Assembly: GCF_025147325.1 (NCBI RefSeq)
Contig: NZ_CP102262.1
Coordinates: forward strand, 3,224,001-3,288,000
Reading direction: 5' to 3'
From: Bacteroides stercoris ATCC 43183
Lineage (GTDB): Bacteria > Bacteroidota > Bacteroidia > Bacteroidales > Bacteroidaceae
Length of the DNA: 64,000 bases
Under the pieces are notes generated by a model. That model was not told the origin of the DNA and ran no database searches. It saw only the letters and a program-made list of their open reading frames with translations. A program made the translations under genes and the position numbers. Shown here piece after piece: positions 28,347 to 36,521 of this stretch (the first letter of the stretch is position 1; each line of letters opens with the position of its first letter).

Positions 28347-29135
28347 CTACCGCTCGGTATCGGATTCCTCCAGACCGATGGCATGGCATATCTCCTCCAC
28401 CAGTTCAGGAAGGCCGGAGTCTTTCTCCTGACGGGGATCGGGTGGAAACAGCGTGGAACGAAAGACACCCTTACAGACAGGGTCCGCCTCCTTGTTGTAG
28501 CGGAGGGTGTTCGGAATGTGTGAGGACAGCAGCCGCAGCCCCATCCTGTGGATGACCCGGTTCCAGGCATCATACAAATTCTTCCGTCCCCTTCTATCCA
28601 CCATGTTCCAGAACAGCCGGATTCCTTTCAAGTTGCAGTTCCCCTTGGCGATCAGCTCCTCTTCCAGCACCTTGGTAAACTGCAGGGAACTCTGCATGAC
28701 GATATTGTCCGCCTTGAGCGGGACAAAGATATAGTCCATCGCGGCAACGGTATGAACCACCCCCTCGCTGCGGAGCGTTCCGGGAAGGTCGAAGAGCACG
28801 ATATCGAAAGTCTCCCCTTTTTCGTCCATATAACGCCGCAGGTCTTCCACCCCCTTTTCCGGGTCGCTTTTGATGACCGGATAGGCAGGCTTACGGATTC
28901 TTTCGTACTGCCGGTACAGGTTCACCTTCAGGTCGTCATTTTTCATGACATTCTCCATGTCCCTCTCACGCATCAGGGCGATGCTGTGCTGCGGGGAGTC
29001 ACAGTCCACAACCGCCACACGCACGTCTTTGCGGTAATGCAGGACACTGGCCAGCAGTACCGTAAAGACGGATTTTCCCACGCCACCCTTCTGGCTGGCG
29101 ATGGCAACCAACAACTCTTTTTCTTTTTTCATCAT
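28347..29135 (-). CDS. ParA/MinD-type ATPase of a conjugative element (TraA-like)
   Basis: 262 residues. Deviant Walker A KGGVGKS at 16-22, Walker A' segment VAVVDCDSPQHS, Walker B-like IVLFDLPGT, and the C-terminal NMVDRRGR/HIPNTLRY segments of ParA-family ATPases. In Bacteroides conjugative transposons a ParA-like gene next to two DUF3408 genes is a standard block at the edge of the mobilisation/transfer region, where it is thought to aid transfer or maintenance. Here the two DUF3408 genes lie directly upstream on the same strand (75 bp to the nearer one), so the block is kept. The transfer genes that should follow are absent; a group II intron remnant is found instead. Confidence 0.85.
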   Translation of the reverse strand: MMKKEKELLVAIASQKGGVGKSVFTVLLASVLHYRKDVRVAVVDCDSPQHSIALMRERDMENVMKNDDLKVNLYRQYERIRKPAYPVIKSDPEKGVEDLRRYMDEKGETFDIVLFDLPGTLRSEGVVHTVAAMDYIFVPLKADNIVMQSSLQFTKVLEEELIAKGNCNLKGIRLFWNMVDRRGRKNLYDAWNRVIHRMGLRLLSSHIPNTLRYNKEADPVCKGVFRSTLFPPDPRQEKDSGLPELVEEICHAIGLEESDTER

Positions 29136-29210
29136 ACTTCTTTTTCATTAAAAGTTAAACACTATTGTTTCAGAAACAAAAATAATGCTCCCATCGGGGG
29201 AGATCCCCTG

Positions 29211-29615
29211 TCATGGGGGACGAGCCTTTATGACCGGGCCGGGCAGGGACTCCTCCAGAATCATGTCCGTCGTTTCCCTGTATTCTTCCAGATGCCGCGA
29301 GACAAGGTGGTTGATGAACCCCTCCAGAGTGACCTTTCCGTTTCTCGAGGCTCCCGCCAGGATGGACAGTTTCCGGTGCAGGGCGGCGGGAATATGCAGC
29401 GACCGACGCTGCACGCCCGCAATGCCATGCAGGTATTCCTCCCCGTAGACGGACGGTTGCATGGGGCCATTTTTCCTTGCGGGACGTATAATGTCGTTAC
29501 CGGACGTTCCACGTCTCTTCCGGGGACAGGCAGGCGCTTCCCCCATGATCTCACGGATGCGGTCCGCGTCCATCCCGCCAAGACCAATCCGCTCTTTTAC
29601 GTTCTTTCCTGTCAT
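29211..29615 (-). CDS. DUF3408 family protein of a conjugative element
   Basis: 134 residues. A basic, disordered N-terminal half (CPRKRRGTSGNDIIRPARKN) is followed by RRSLHIPAALHRKLSILAGA and GKVTLEGFINHLVSRHLEEY (about residues 70-115), a strand-helix-helix pattern like ribbon-helix-helix DNA-binding proteins. This is the layout of DUF3408 proteins of Bacteroides conjugative transposons, which are thought to take part in mobilisation. It lies between a second DUF3408 gene (29 bp) and the ParA gene. DNA binding is inferred from the fold pattern. Confidence 0.75.
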   Translation of the reverse strand: MTGKNVKERIGLGGMDADRIREIMGEAPACPRKRRGTSGNDIIRPARKNGPMQPSVYGEEYLHGIAGVQRRSLHIPAALHRKLSILAGASRNGKVTLEGFINHLVSRHLEEYRETTDMILEESLPGPVIKARPP

Positions 29616-29644
29616 GATATGCCTTCTTGGACAATGACAACGTT

Positions 29645-30061
29645 TTATCGGCGAGGTGTTCCTCCCGGCTGTCCGTCCTCATCCCAGGGACGGTAGACCT
29701 CACCGAGCAGGGAGGCGATGTCCTCCCTGTGTTCCTCCATATGGAGTTCCAACAACCGGATGATAAAACCGGAGATGCTGCCGCAGCCGGCGGCCCTGAC
29801 CAGCATGGCGATCCGGCGGTGCAGTCTCCCATCAATGTAGGCGGTCTTCCACTCAGCGGCTCTGGGAGCGGGAACCAGAAACCTCCTCTTGTATTCCTCC
29901 GGACCTGTCACTTTCCCTGCCCGGACCTGACTTCCATGACTTGGTATCTCCACCACTGGTTCCAGGGATGGGGAAACGGGAGCTGACAGAAGGTTCCCCG
30001 TGAGTCCGACCCTCTCGAGAACGATATCGGAAAGCCGGTTCTTTTCCTTTTCTGAATCCAT
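29645..30061 (-). CDS. DUF3408 family protein of a conjugative element
   Basis: 138 residues; first gene of the DUF3408-DUF3408-ParA block. The C-terminal half reads EWKTAYIDGRLHRRIAMLVR and GSISGFIIRLLELHMEEHRE (about residues 70-115), again a ribbon-helix-helix-like strand-helix-helix. It differs in sequence from its neighbour, so the two may form a heteromer or bind separate sites. Upstream lies about 900 bp without genes that contains three palindromic direct repeats (30386-30578) and a cluster of hairpins (30779-30858), the kind of DNA such a protein could bind. Confidence 0.75.
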   Translation of the reverse strand: MDSEKEKNRLSDIVLERVGLTGNLLSAPVSPSLEPVVEIPSHGSQVRAGKVTGPEEYKRRFLVPAPRAAEWKTAYIDGRLHRRIAMLVRAAGCGSISGFIIRLLELHMEEHREDIASLLGEVYRPWDEDGQPGGTPRR

Positions 30062-30385
30062 ATTTTAAAATCTTAAATTATTAAATTACACAACTGGTAT
30101 TGTCTCGGAATACAAAATAAAGGAAGAAGAGAACAGGATGAAACCACCTGTCACTTATAGTCATCCAAAGTCAGTTATTGTCATGATACACATGACGGGG
30201 GGACGGAGATGCCGTTCCGTTCGGACGGTTCTTCCTATGCGGAGGCGACATCAGAGGCCCGTAGTGGTGTGGAAAAGCGAGCGGGATTCCGTTTCCTTGT
30301 CCACCGTTCCTTTTTAATCCTTATGGGCAGGCGTGAGAGCGCGCATCCGTCCGGATACGGATTCTTAAATTATCGGTCTATGGGA

Positions 30386-30578
30386 GTGTAAAAGTATTAA
30401 TCCGTTAATGGAGAATTATGAAGGAAGACCATAAGGTGTACACGGCTACATTCTCCATTTGCAGAAGTGTAGAAGTAGTAATCCATTAATGAAGATAATG
30501 CAGAAAAACCATAAACCATATACGGCTCACTGCCGCTCTCCATTTGTAGATGTGTAGAAGTAACAATCCATTAATGGA
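30386..30578. repeat. Three direct repeats with palindromic cores, period 81-85 bp
   Basis: Copies at 30386-30412, 30467-30493 and 30552-30578 share the pattern GTGTAgAAGTAnnAATCCaTTAATGga. The third copy contains the perfect palindrome TCCATTAATGGA; the other two have one change each. Between copies, ACCATAA...TACACGGCT-like and TCTCCATTTG segments also recur. The regular spacing near eight helical turns and the palindromic core suggest binding sites for a dimeric protein, for instance one of the adjacent DUF3408 proteins. Confidence 0.75.
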
Positions 30579-30778
30579 CAATAGGGCATGTAAAGGGCAG
30601 ATTTCCCGTATATTCGCCTCCTTATTCCCGAATTATGGACGTAAGTCATATGATTATGGAGAGATATCCACCCTTTTATGGGGAGAGCAGCCGGCAAACA
30701 CCTGATGGAAATGCCTCGTAAATCACAGGAGAATAGCCATACAATGGGCTAATACACAATAATTATTGGATAAATGTG

Positions 30779-30858
30779 GTCCGCTCCTGCGGACAGCAAG
30801 TTGTGTTTTCGTTTAACGAAAACAGGACGGTTTAACGGAGAATACACCGATAAACCGT
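30779..30858. repeat. Cluster of three perfect hairpins (oriT-like candidate)
   Basis: Hairpin 1: GTCCGC/GCGGAC at 30779-30794, loop 4 nt. Hairpin 2: GTTTTCG/CGAAAAC at 30805-30823, loop 5 nt. Hairpin 3: ACGGTTTA/TAAACCGT at 30827-30858, loop 16 nt. Three perfect stems in 80 bp next to conjugation genes resemble the structure of transfer origins, but no nic sequence is recognised and the relaxase gene is not in the window. Confidence 0.5.
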
Positions 30859-30974
30859 TACTTATTTCAAGCTCCAGCGTCGCTTTTTACATATCTAACT
30901 ATAATTCATTTGAAATCACAAAACAGATTGAACCGAATGTGGTTAGTTTGTCTGTTTATTTCATGTCCGAATCA

Positions 30975-31541
30975 TTAGTATGCTATGTTGCAAAGTTCGT
31001 ATTCATTATGAAAAAATCCGCTTACGAGAACAAGATATTCAGGTAATTTGCCATCCTTTCCCCAAAGAAGTTCGATGTTAAAAAGTTCAGAAAGCGTTTT
31101 GGCTATGTCAAATCCGAAGGCTTCGAGTGACGGACGCACTTTTTCCGGGTGTCGGCATGGTGTGCCGCAGTTACGCGTACACTCGTTATCTGAGCAGTGA
31201 AGACATTTACCTATATAGGCAAATGAACGCCCTCCATATTTCCGTTCCATATCCAATAATTCGCTCTCGATTCGTATCCGTTCCGGTAAAATGAGTTTTT
31301 GTGTATATTCAATCGGAATATCTTTGTCTTCAGGGATTATCTTCGTTGCCATAAGATGTGCATACTTGTATTGTCGGAGAAACGATTCCGTATCAAAATC
31401 AAATGGAGGACACCCCCAACTTTTACCGTAATTGGTACATTGTTTGCAAAGTTCAAGAAAATGTGGTTCGTCACGGAATTCGGCGATGTATCCTTCAACA
31501 GTGATGTCTGAAGTAAAATTTTCTACAGTGTATATACTCAT
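30975..31541 (-). CDS. DUF2284 cysteine-rich, predicted metal-binding protein
   Basis: 188 residues from the ATG at 31541, which overlaps the stop codon of the ATPase gene (ATGA), so it is translationally coupled to the transporter. Two cysteine clusters: CKQCTNYGKSWGCPPF near the N-terminus, and CLHCSDNECTRNCGTPCRHP, followed by EAFGFDIAKTL. This matches the DUF2284 family, predicted to bind a metal or Fe-S cluster; no reaction is known to me. As last gene of the cobalamin uptake operon it may handle corrinoids after import, for example cobalt reduction or ligand handling, but that is inference from context only. No signal peptide, so it is cytoplasmic. Confidence 0.75.
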   Translation of the reverse strand: MSIYTVENFTSDITVEGYIAEFRDEPHFLELCKQCTNYGKSWGCPPFDFDTESFLRQYKYAHLMATKIIPEDKDIPIEYTQKLILPERIRIESELLDMERKYGGRSFAYIGKCLHCSDNECTRNCGTPCRHPEKVRPSLEAFGFDIAKTLSELFNIELLWGKDGKLPEYLVLVSGFFHNEYELCNIAY

Positions 31542-32296
31542 TGTTTCAAAATCATTGTACCGCATAAGGAGTCGAAACGGATGTTTTCATTTTGGAAAAG
31601 TCTGTCAATGTATCCGCTTTTCTGCATTTCAGACGCGGTCAAGCAACTTAAATTCGGGGTATCTAACAATGCTATCGAATCGCACATGGACAACGCGATG
31701 TCAAGTTCATGTGTCGAGAACATGATACATTTTTTCTCGTCGTGGACAAGCCTACGAAGCAACGCCACAAGTTCGTAGCGATTAGGCATGTCAAGAAAGG
31801 AAGTCGGTTCATCAAGGAGAATGATAGGAGTATCCTGTGCCAATGCACGAGCAATCATCACACGCTGGCATTCGCCATCCGACATTTTATCCATCGTGCG
31901 GTTTGCATAAGCCTCCATTCCCACCGAAATGAGCGATTGCATGACTATCTCCTTATCTGTTTCTTGCATCCTACCTATCCAGTTGGTATAAGGAGCACGG
32001 CCTATGGCTACGACATCCTTGCACCGCAGGTTGGCGATGCGCGTGCGCTCGGTCGTGACGACAGCCAGCGTTTTTGCCATATCTTCGGTTTTCATGCAGG
32101 CGATGTCGTGCCCGTCGAGAATGATTTTTCCGGAATAACACCGGTTCAGACCGGCTATGGCGCGGAGCAACGTCGATTTTCCTGTCCCGTTTCTTCCGAT
32201 AAGGGCTGTCAGTTGACCTTTTTTTATCGTGGCATTTACCTCGTGGAGCAACGAGTTTTCTTTGTAACCTATGGAAAAATGCTGTAATTCTATCAT
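31538..32296 (-). CDS. btuD: ABC transporter ATPase for cobalamin (BtuD/FecE type)
   Basis: 252 residues from the ATG at 32296, which overlaps the permease stop (ATGA); an upstream ATG at 32329 lies inside the permease gene and is less likely. Walker A GRNGTGKS at 34-41, Q-loop replaced by VVTTERTRI, signature MSDGECQR (a degenerate LSGGQ), Walker B IILLDEPTSFLD, switch histidine in FSTHELD. It powers import by the adjacent BtuC-like permease. The unusual signature and absent canonical Q-loop glutamine are seen in other FecE-like proteins of Bacteroides as far as I recall, so activity is still expected. Riboswitch-controlled operon gives the cobalamin assignment. Confidence 0.85.
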   Translation of the reverse strand: MIELQHFSIGYKENSLLHEVNATIKKGQLTALIGRNGTGKSTLLRAIAGLNRCYSGKIILDGHDIACMKTEDMAKTLAVVTTERTRIANLRCKDVVAIGRAPYTNWIGRMQETDKEIVMQSLISVGMEAYANRTMDKMSDGECQRVMIARALAQDTPIILLDEPTSFLDMPNRYELVALLRRLVHDEKKCIMFSTHELDIALSMCDSIALLDTPNLSCLTASEMQKSGYIDRLFQNENIRFDSLCGTMILKQ

Positions 32297-33273
32297 GCGG
32301 TGATGGATTTGTTGCGTAAAACCACCCATACGACGATTGGGATTCCCAATAGAGCTGTAATGGCGTTGATCGGCAAGGTGAATATTTTAGAAATGATGTC
32401 GCAAAGAAGCAATATCGATGCTCCCGAAAGAATTGTTCCGGGCAGAAGGACATGATGATCGCTATTTTGGAAAAGCATTCTTGTGACATGAGGCATAGCG
32501 AGACCTATGAAACCTATCGGACCGCAAAAAGCGGTTATCGTTCCGGCGAGCAGCGTTGTCGAGAGAAACAACAGGCTGCGTGAACGCCGAATATTCAGTC
32601 CCATTGTTACGGCATATTCCTCTCCGAACAGCAGGAGGTTAAGCGGTTTGATGGTCAGTACAGCCAACAGCAGTCCGGCAAACACCGATGGAACAAGAAT
32701 CAGAAGTTGTCCGGAGGTGACGTCACCCAAAGCCCCCATCGTCCAAATGACAAAGGCTTTCAGCGATTCCTCTTTGCTGAGGTACTGCAATATCTGCACG
32801 ACAGCACCTACGCCCGATGAGAACATCATGCCCAGAATCAGGATTACCATGATGTCTTTTATTCGCTGTCCGACGGCAGTTATCACGAGCAACACGACAG
32901 CCGCACCCACCCACGCTGCTCCGGCAATGCCTATTGATGAACCGATCCCGGCAAGTACCACAAGTGCCACACCGAGACTTGCACCGGAACTGATGCCAAG
33001 GACATAGGGACCGGCAAGAGGATTACGGAAGAGGGTCTGCATCTGAAGACCGCTGACCGATAAGGCAGCCCCGGCCAACAGTGCCACTATAGCTTTTATG
33101 AGGCGTATGTTGAGTACGATTTTTTCCGTGGCACGGGAACAATTTCCCCCGGTCAGTGCTGCCCATACATCGCGGATCGGAATGTTGACAGCTCCCACGG
33201 CCAAGTCCAGTAAAAAAAGACCGACCGTGAGCGTAATCAATATGGAGAATAATATAGTCGAACGGGAACGCAT
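32293..33273 (-). CDS. btuC: ABC transporter permease for cobalamin (BtuC/FecCD type)
   Basis: 326 residues, about ten membrane helices. Starts RSTILFSILITLTVGLFLLD; family motifs include RLIKAIVALLAGAALSVSGL, LQMQTLFRNPLAGPYVLGIS and GASLGV near residues 55-105, then GFIGLAMPHVTRMLF with the coupling-helix region near 265-280. These identify a FecCD/BtuC-type permease for corrinoids, haem or siderophores. The ATG directly follows the stop codon of the substrate-binding protein, and the stop overlaps the ATPase start. Substrate assignment to cobalamin rests on the riboswitch, BtuB and BtuG in the same operon. Confidence 0.88.
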   Translation of the reverse strand: MRSRSTILFSILITLTVGLFLLDLAVGAVNIPIRDVWAALTGGNCSRATEKIVLNIRLIKAIVALLAGAALSVSGLQMQTLFRNPLAGPYVLGISSGASLGVALVVLAGIGSSIGIAGAAWVGAAVVLLVITAVGQRIKDIMVILILGMMFSSGVGAVVQILQYLSKEESLKAFVIWTMGALGDVTSGQLLILVPSVFAGLLLAVLTIKPLNLLLFGEEYAVTMGLNIRRSRSLLFLSTTLLAGTITAFCGPIGFIGLAMPHVTRMLFQNSDHHVLLPGTILSGASILLLCDIISKIFTLPINAITALLGIPIVVWVVLRNKSITA

Positions 33274-34413
33274 CTATTTCAGTTGCTTGTAATACACACA
33301 CTCTTCCTGCACCAGTTCAGGATGGAATATCTTCACGAGGTCGCGGAGCACGATGTCAGGATTCACGACGGCAGACTCGTAATAGTCGTTACCCCCGGCT
33401 GTGTTGGTACGGGCGTTGTTGTTATACACCTCTCCATTTTTGAAACATCGGGTATCGGTGAATTTCGGACATGATGCCTTCAAGTCGTCAAGGGAGTTCG
33501 CCATTCCCACGTTCAACCACATGTCCGCATCCGACGCGAGCAGATATGCTTCTTCTAAGTCAATGGGGATAGAAGCGTTTCCCGTGTTCTTCTGGTAGAT
33601 ATAGCGGCCTCCCGCATCAGTAATCAAGCGGGCTACATAACTTTGGGTTGAAGGCATGAACCACGAGTCGCCATAGGGAACATTAAGCATAACCGAAGGA
33701 GTGCCGAGGGTACTGTCGGCCACTTTCTTTTTCAAGGCGTTGTATCTGACCGGGATTGCGGCAAAGGCTTTTTCACCCTTCTCACGTTTTCCTGTGACTT
33801 CTGAAAGCACTACCATCCATTCGGCCTTGCCGAGAGGCGACTCTTCAAGATAATCGCCGACATACATGAACGGTATGTCGAGTTCTTCGAGTTTGCTTTC
33901 CATTGCGCTTGCGCCGTTCACCCCATAGAGCAGAACGAGGTCGGGATCGAGCGAGAGCAGCAACTCGTAGTTGATGTTCCCTTCATAGCCGACATCGCCA
34001 ATACTGTCGCGGCGGGCTTGGATGTCTGGGTTGGAAATGTAGTCGATTCCCGAAACGCCGGTTATACACCGGACTTCACCGATTGCGTCAAGCATGGCGA
34101 TATGAGTGGAAGACATCGCCACGATACGTTTGGCGTCTCCTTTGAGTACCTGTCCTGCAAACCCTTCGGGAACCTCTTCACCGTTGCGGACGATAAACAG
34201 CCATGTGGTTACACTGTCCGCTCCCTGCCAGGGATTCCTGACGGTTATCAGTACGCTTTCCTTCCCGCCCGCCCCTTTGATGTCGAAGCCGGAGGCATAT
34301 TCGGGAGCATAAAGCAGCAGGTTGAAATCATTGATTTTTGAGCTTTTGTTGTGGCAGCCTGTAAATGCCAGAGAAAGCAACAAAATCAGGCTTAAATTCT
34401 TTAATGCGTTCAT
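33274..34413 (-). CDS. btuF: Substrate-binding lipoprotein of the cobalamin ABC transporter
   Basis: 379 residues. Lipoprotein signal MNALKNLSLILLLSLAFTGC with Cys at 20. The rest is a class III periplasmic-binding-protein fold (PF01497-like): KRIVAMSSTHIAMLDAIGEV (about 90-110), LLLSLDPDLVLLYGVNG, and C-terminal DADMWLNVGMANSL. It is larger than E. coli BtuF and has an extra N-terminal ~85 residues, as is common in Bacteroidetes FecB-like proteins. It would capture cobalamin released by BtuB and hand it to the permease encoded next. 11 bp separate it from btuB. Confidence 0.82.
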   Translation of the reverse strand: MNALKNLSLILLLSLAFTGCHNKSSKINDFNLLLYAPEYASGFDIKGAGGKESVLITVRNPWQGADSVTTWLFIVRNGEEVPEGFAGQVLKGDAKRIVAMSSTHIAMLDAIGEVRCITGVSGIDYISNPDIQARRDSIGDVGYEGNINYELLLSLDPDLVLLYGVNGASAMESKLEELDIPFMYVGDYLEESPLGKAEWMVVLSEVTGKREKGEKAFAAIPVRYNALKKKVADSTLGTPSVMLNVPYGDSWFMPSTQSYVARLITDAGGRYIYQKNTGNASIPIDLEEAYLLASDADMWLNVGMANSLDDLKASCPKFTDTRCFKNGEVYNNNARTNTAGGNDYYESAVVNPDIVLRDLVKIFHPELVQEECVYYKQLK

Positions 34414-34424
34414 ATTGATGCAGA

Positions 34425-36503
34425 TTATCGTTTACTATTTTTGTTTTTTCCGAACTTGGGTGTTATGCCGATGAATATCTCGAAATTGATGCCCGGCATG
34501 GGACGGGACAATACGGAAAGGTATTCTTCATCGAACAGGTTGTTGATGCTGCCCTTTAGCGACAGATCGGCCCATCGGAAAGAGAGCTGTTTTTCCAGTG
34601 TCACGTTATTCATGAAGTAAGGGGGCAGATAGCCCGTCAGGGTATAGTCATTACTCGACATGGTATAACGCTGGCTGTAATAACACCATTTGTAAAGCAG
34701 GCTCCATGTCCGCCATGACAGACGTCCGGTCACCGTTGCGGAAAACTCCGGCACGTATGGCAACTGTTTGCCGACGGATTGGTCTGCCGGACTCATCGGT
34801 TCGCTCTCGTTGATCGAGGGAGTCCACGAGAAAGTTCCGTTCATATCCAGTTTCCAGTCCTTTCCGAGCATTATATCAAGGTGGGCGTTGGTCTCTGCCC
34901 CGTAAGCATGTACCTTTTTGAGGTTTCTGGGGGAGAAGAATCCCTTGGTTGTGGGTAGCCAGATGATCCAGTCGTCGATGTGCGAATCGAACCAGTTGAT
35001 ACCACCGCTCAAAGCATATACATTTTCTTTCCCCACCGAGAACGACAACCCCACGTCGTATGTGAAGCCGTGCTCGCTTTTCAGGTCGGGATTACCGCCC
35101 GGCAGAAAATAGAGGTCGTTCAGCGTGGGAAAACGGTAGTTCCGGGAGATGGATGCTTTCGCCACGATATTGCCTTTTTTCGACAGTACCCCGTCGATGA
35201 AGAAAGCCGGGATAACCGGGGCCCATTCCGTACCGAACATATCCTCGCGAAGGACAAGCGAGGCGGCAAAACGATCGACAGGCCGCCATTTCGCAGAAAC
35301 GGAACCGGAAAACTCGACACGTCCCTTGTCATACCCGACAACAGCCTTGTTACCTTCCTGCGAGATGATATTTTTGTCCGCGCTTTCCACCAAATGCTGG
35401 TGTACGGAAACACCGGCCGTGAACAGCCATTTCTCTGAAGGAGCATAATCCCCGTCCGCACTTCCGTAGAACGTGTTAATCTTACTGCGTGAGCGGGTCA
35501 TCGAAGCCATTTCGCCGTTTCCCTTGTCCCGCTTGTAATCATAGGCCATCCATGTGTGTATATAGCCGCCTTTTACACCGACCTTCCATTTCTCCCGCAC
35601 GCGATCCCACGAGAGGACGCCGCGAAACGTCTGCTCCCTTTGGCGGTTCTCGAAGTCCATGTCGTTCCCGTAATCCGTGCTGAGCATCGCCAGTTCCCGG
35701 TTGGAATTGATATACCAGGCGTTTAGCCCGAACTTGTCGCCTTCGCCCGTGTTATAATAAATTTCCTGCAAGACGTGCAGATCCTTATAAGCCCCGCTGC
35801 GGTTGCGTTCCGTCGGGTAATAGGAACCGATGATGTTCTTGTCCTCGTCATAGATGTTTTCCTTCTTGTCCCGGTTTCGGTATTTGTAGTCGTTGGGGGA
35901 AGAGGAATACACCACACGGGTGGAGGACTGCCAGTGTTTGTCACCGTAGGTCAGGCGGAGAAACTCGTCGAACGTGCTGAACGACCCCACTCCCTGCACG
36001 TACTGCAACCCGAACCCTTCATGGTTGGCCGGAGAAGTGGAGAGCCTGACCAGACCACCCAAGCCGCCGCCCGTTTCGTTTACCGATGACGTTCCGTGCA
36101 GCAGCGAGGCATCATCGATAAAGTAAGAAGGGATGGTGGAAAAATCCGTCATGCCCAGCATCGGGTTGTTAATGCGCATACCATTCCACGTCACTTGGGT
36201 ATGCGAGGGAGAGGTACCCCGGAAAGCCACGGTGGATAACGTGGCGCGTCCGTAGTTCTTGACAAAAACGGATGAGTTGAATGTCAGCACATCGGCCATA
36301 GACAAGGCGATGTTCTCTTTCATGGCGATGGAATCGAAACGGGTTCGTTGCACGCCTATATCCTTCATAGGTCGTTTGCCCACCACCGTAACCTCCGGAA
36401 TACGTAGTACCCTTTTGGTAATGCTGACGGAATTTTTCTGCTGGGCGGCAAGCAGAAAGGGCAGGCTTACCCCCACGAACAATAGAATAAGATGTCTTTT
36501 CAT
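34425..36503 (-). CDS. btuB: TonB-dependent cobalamin receptor BtuB
   Basis: 692 residues. Signal peptide about 1-20 (LLFVGVSLPFLLAAQ); TonB-box region and plug about 25-150 (RIPEVTVVGKRPMKDIGVQR, LSTVAFRGTSPSHTQVTWNG, NETGGGLGGLVRLST); barrel to the C-terminus (GINFEIFIGITPKFG). Lacks the N-terminal carboxypeptidase-like domain of SusC proteins, consistent with the BtuB class. It imports cobamides across the outer membrane. It lies 18 bp after btuG; in Bacteroides BtuG binds B12 at the surface with very high affinity and passes it to BtuB, so the gene order supports the assignment. Controlled by the cobalamin riboswitch at 42.7 kb. Confidence 0.88.
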   Translation of the reverse strand: MKRHLILLFVGVSLPFLLAAQQKNSVSITKRVLRIPEVTVVGKRPMKDIGVQRTRFDSIAMKENIALSMADVLTFNSSVFVKNYGRATLSTVAFRGTSPSHTQVTWNGMRINNPMLGMTDFSTIPSYFIDDASLLHGTSSVNETGGGLGGLVRLSTSPANHEGFGLQYVQGVGSFSTFDEFLRLTYGDKHWQSSTRVVYSSSPNDYKYRNRDKKENIYDEDKNIIGSYYPTERNRSGAYKDLHVLQEIYYNTGEGDKFGLNAWYINSNRELAMLSTDYGNDMDFENRQREQTFRGVLSWDRVREKWKVGVKGGYIHTWMAYDYKRDKGNGEMASMTRSRSKINTFYGSADGDYAPSEKWLFTAGVSVHQHLVESADKNIISQEGNKAVVGYDKGRVEFSGSVSAKWRPVDRFAASLVLREDMFGTEWAPVIPAFFIDGVLSKKGNIVAKASISRNYRFPTLNDLYFLPGGNPDLKSEHGFTYDVGLSFSVGKENVYALSGGINWFDSHIDDWIIWLPTTKGFFSPRNLKKVHAYGAETNAHLDIMLGKDWKLDMNGTFSWTPSINESEPMSPADQSVGKQLPYVPEFSATVTGRLSWRTWSLLYKWCYYSQRYTMSSNDYTLTGYLPPYFMNNVTLEKQLSFRWADLSLKGSINNLFDEEYLSVLSRPMPGINFEIFIGITPKFGKNKNSKR

Positions 36504-36521
36504 TTTTGTCCTCCTTCCTCG

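Larger units (their letters stand above)
30062..30974. other. Gene-poor region upstream of the DUF3408/ParA block
   Basis: About 900 bp with no convincing gene. It holds a set of direct repeats with palindromic cores (30386-30578) and three consecutive hairpins (30779-30858), listed separately. It is a candidate transfer origin, partition site or regulatory region of the conjugative element. Confidence 0.55.

Noticed and set aside
28548..29696. 382-codon plus-strand frame opposite ParA and DUF3408
   Set aside because: Antisense shadow; the minus-strand genes have Walker and DUF3408 features.
30386..30578. CRISPR array
   Set aside because: Only three imperfect repeats, and the parts between them also resemble each other; no cas genes anywhere in the window.
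30774..31046. 90-codon plus-strand frame
   Set aside because: It spans the hairpin cluster and the antisense end of the DUF2284 gene; no coding features.
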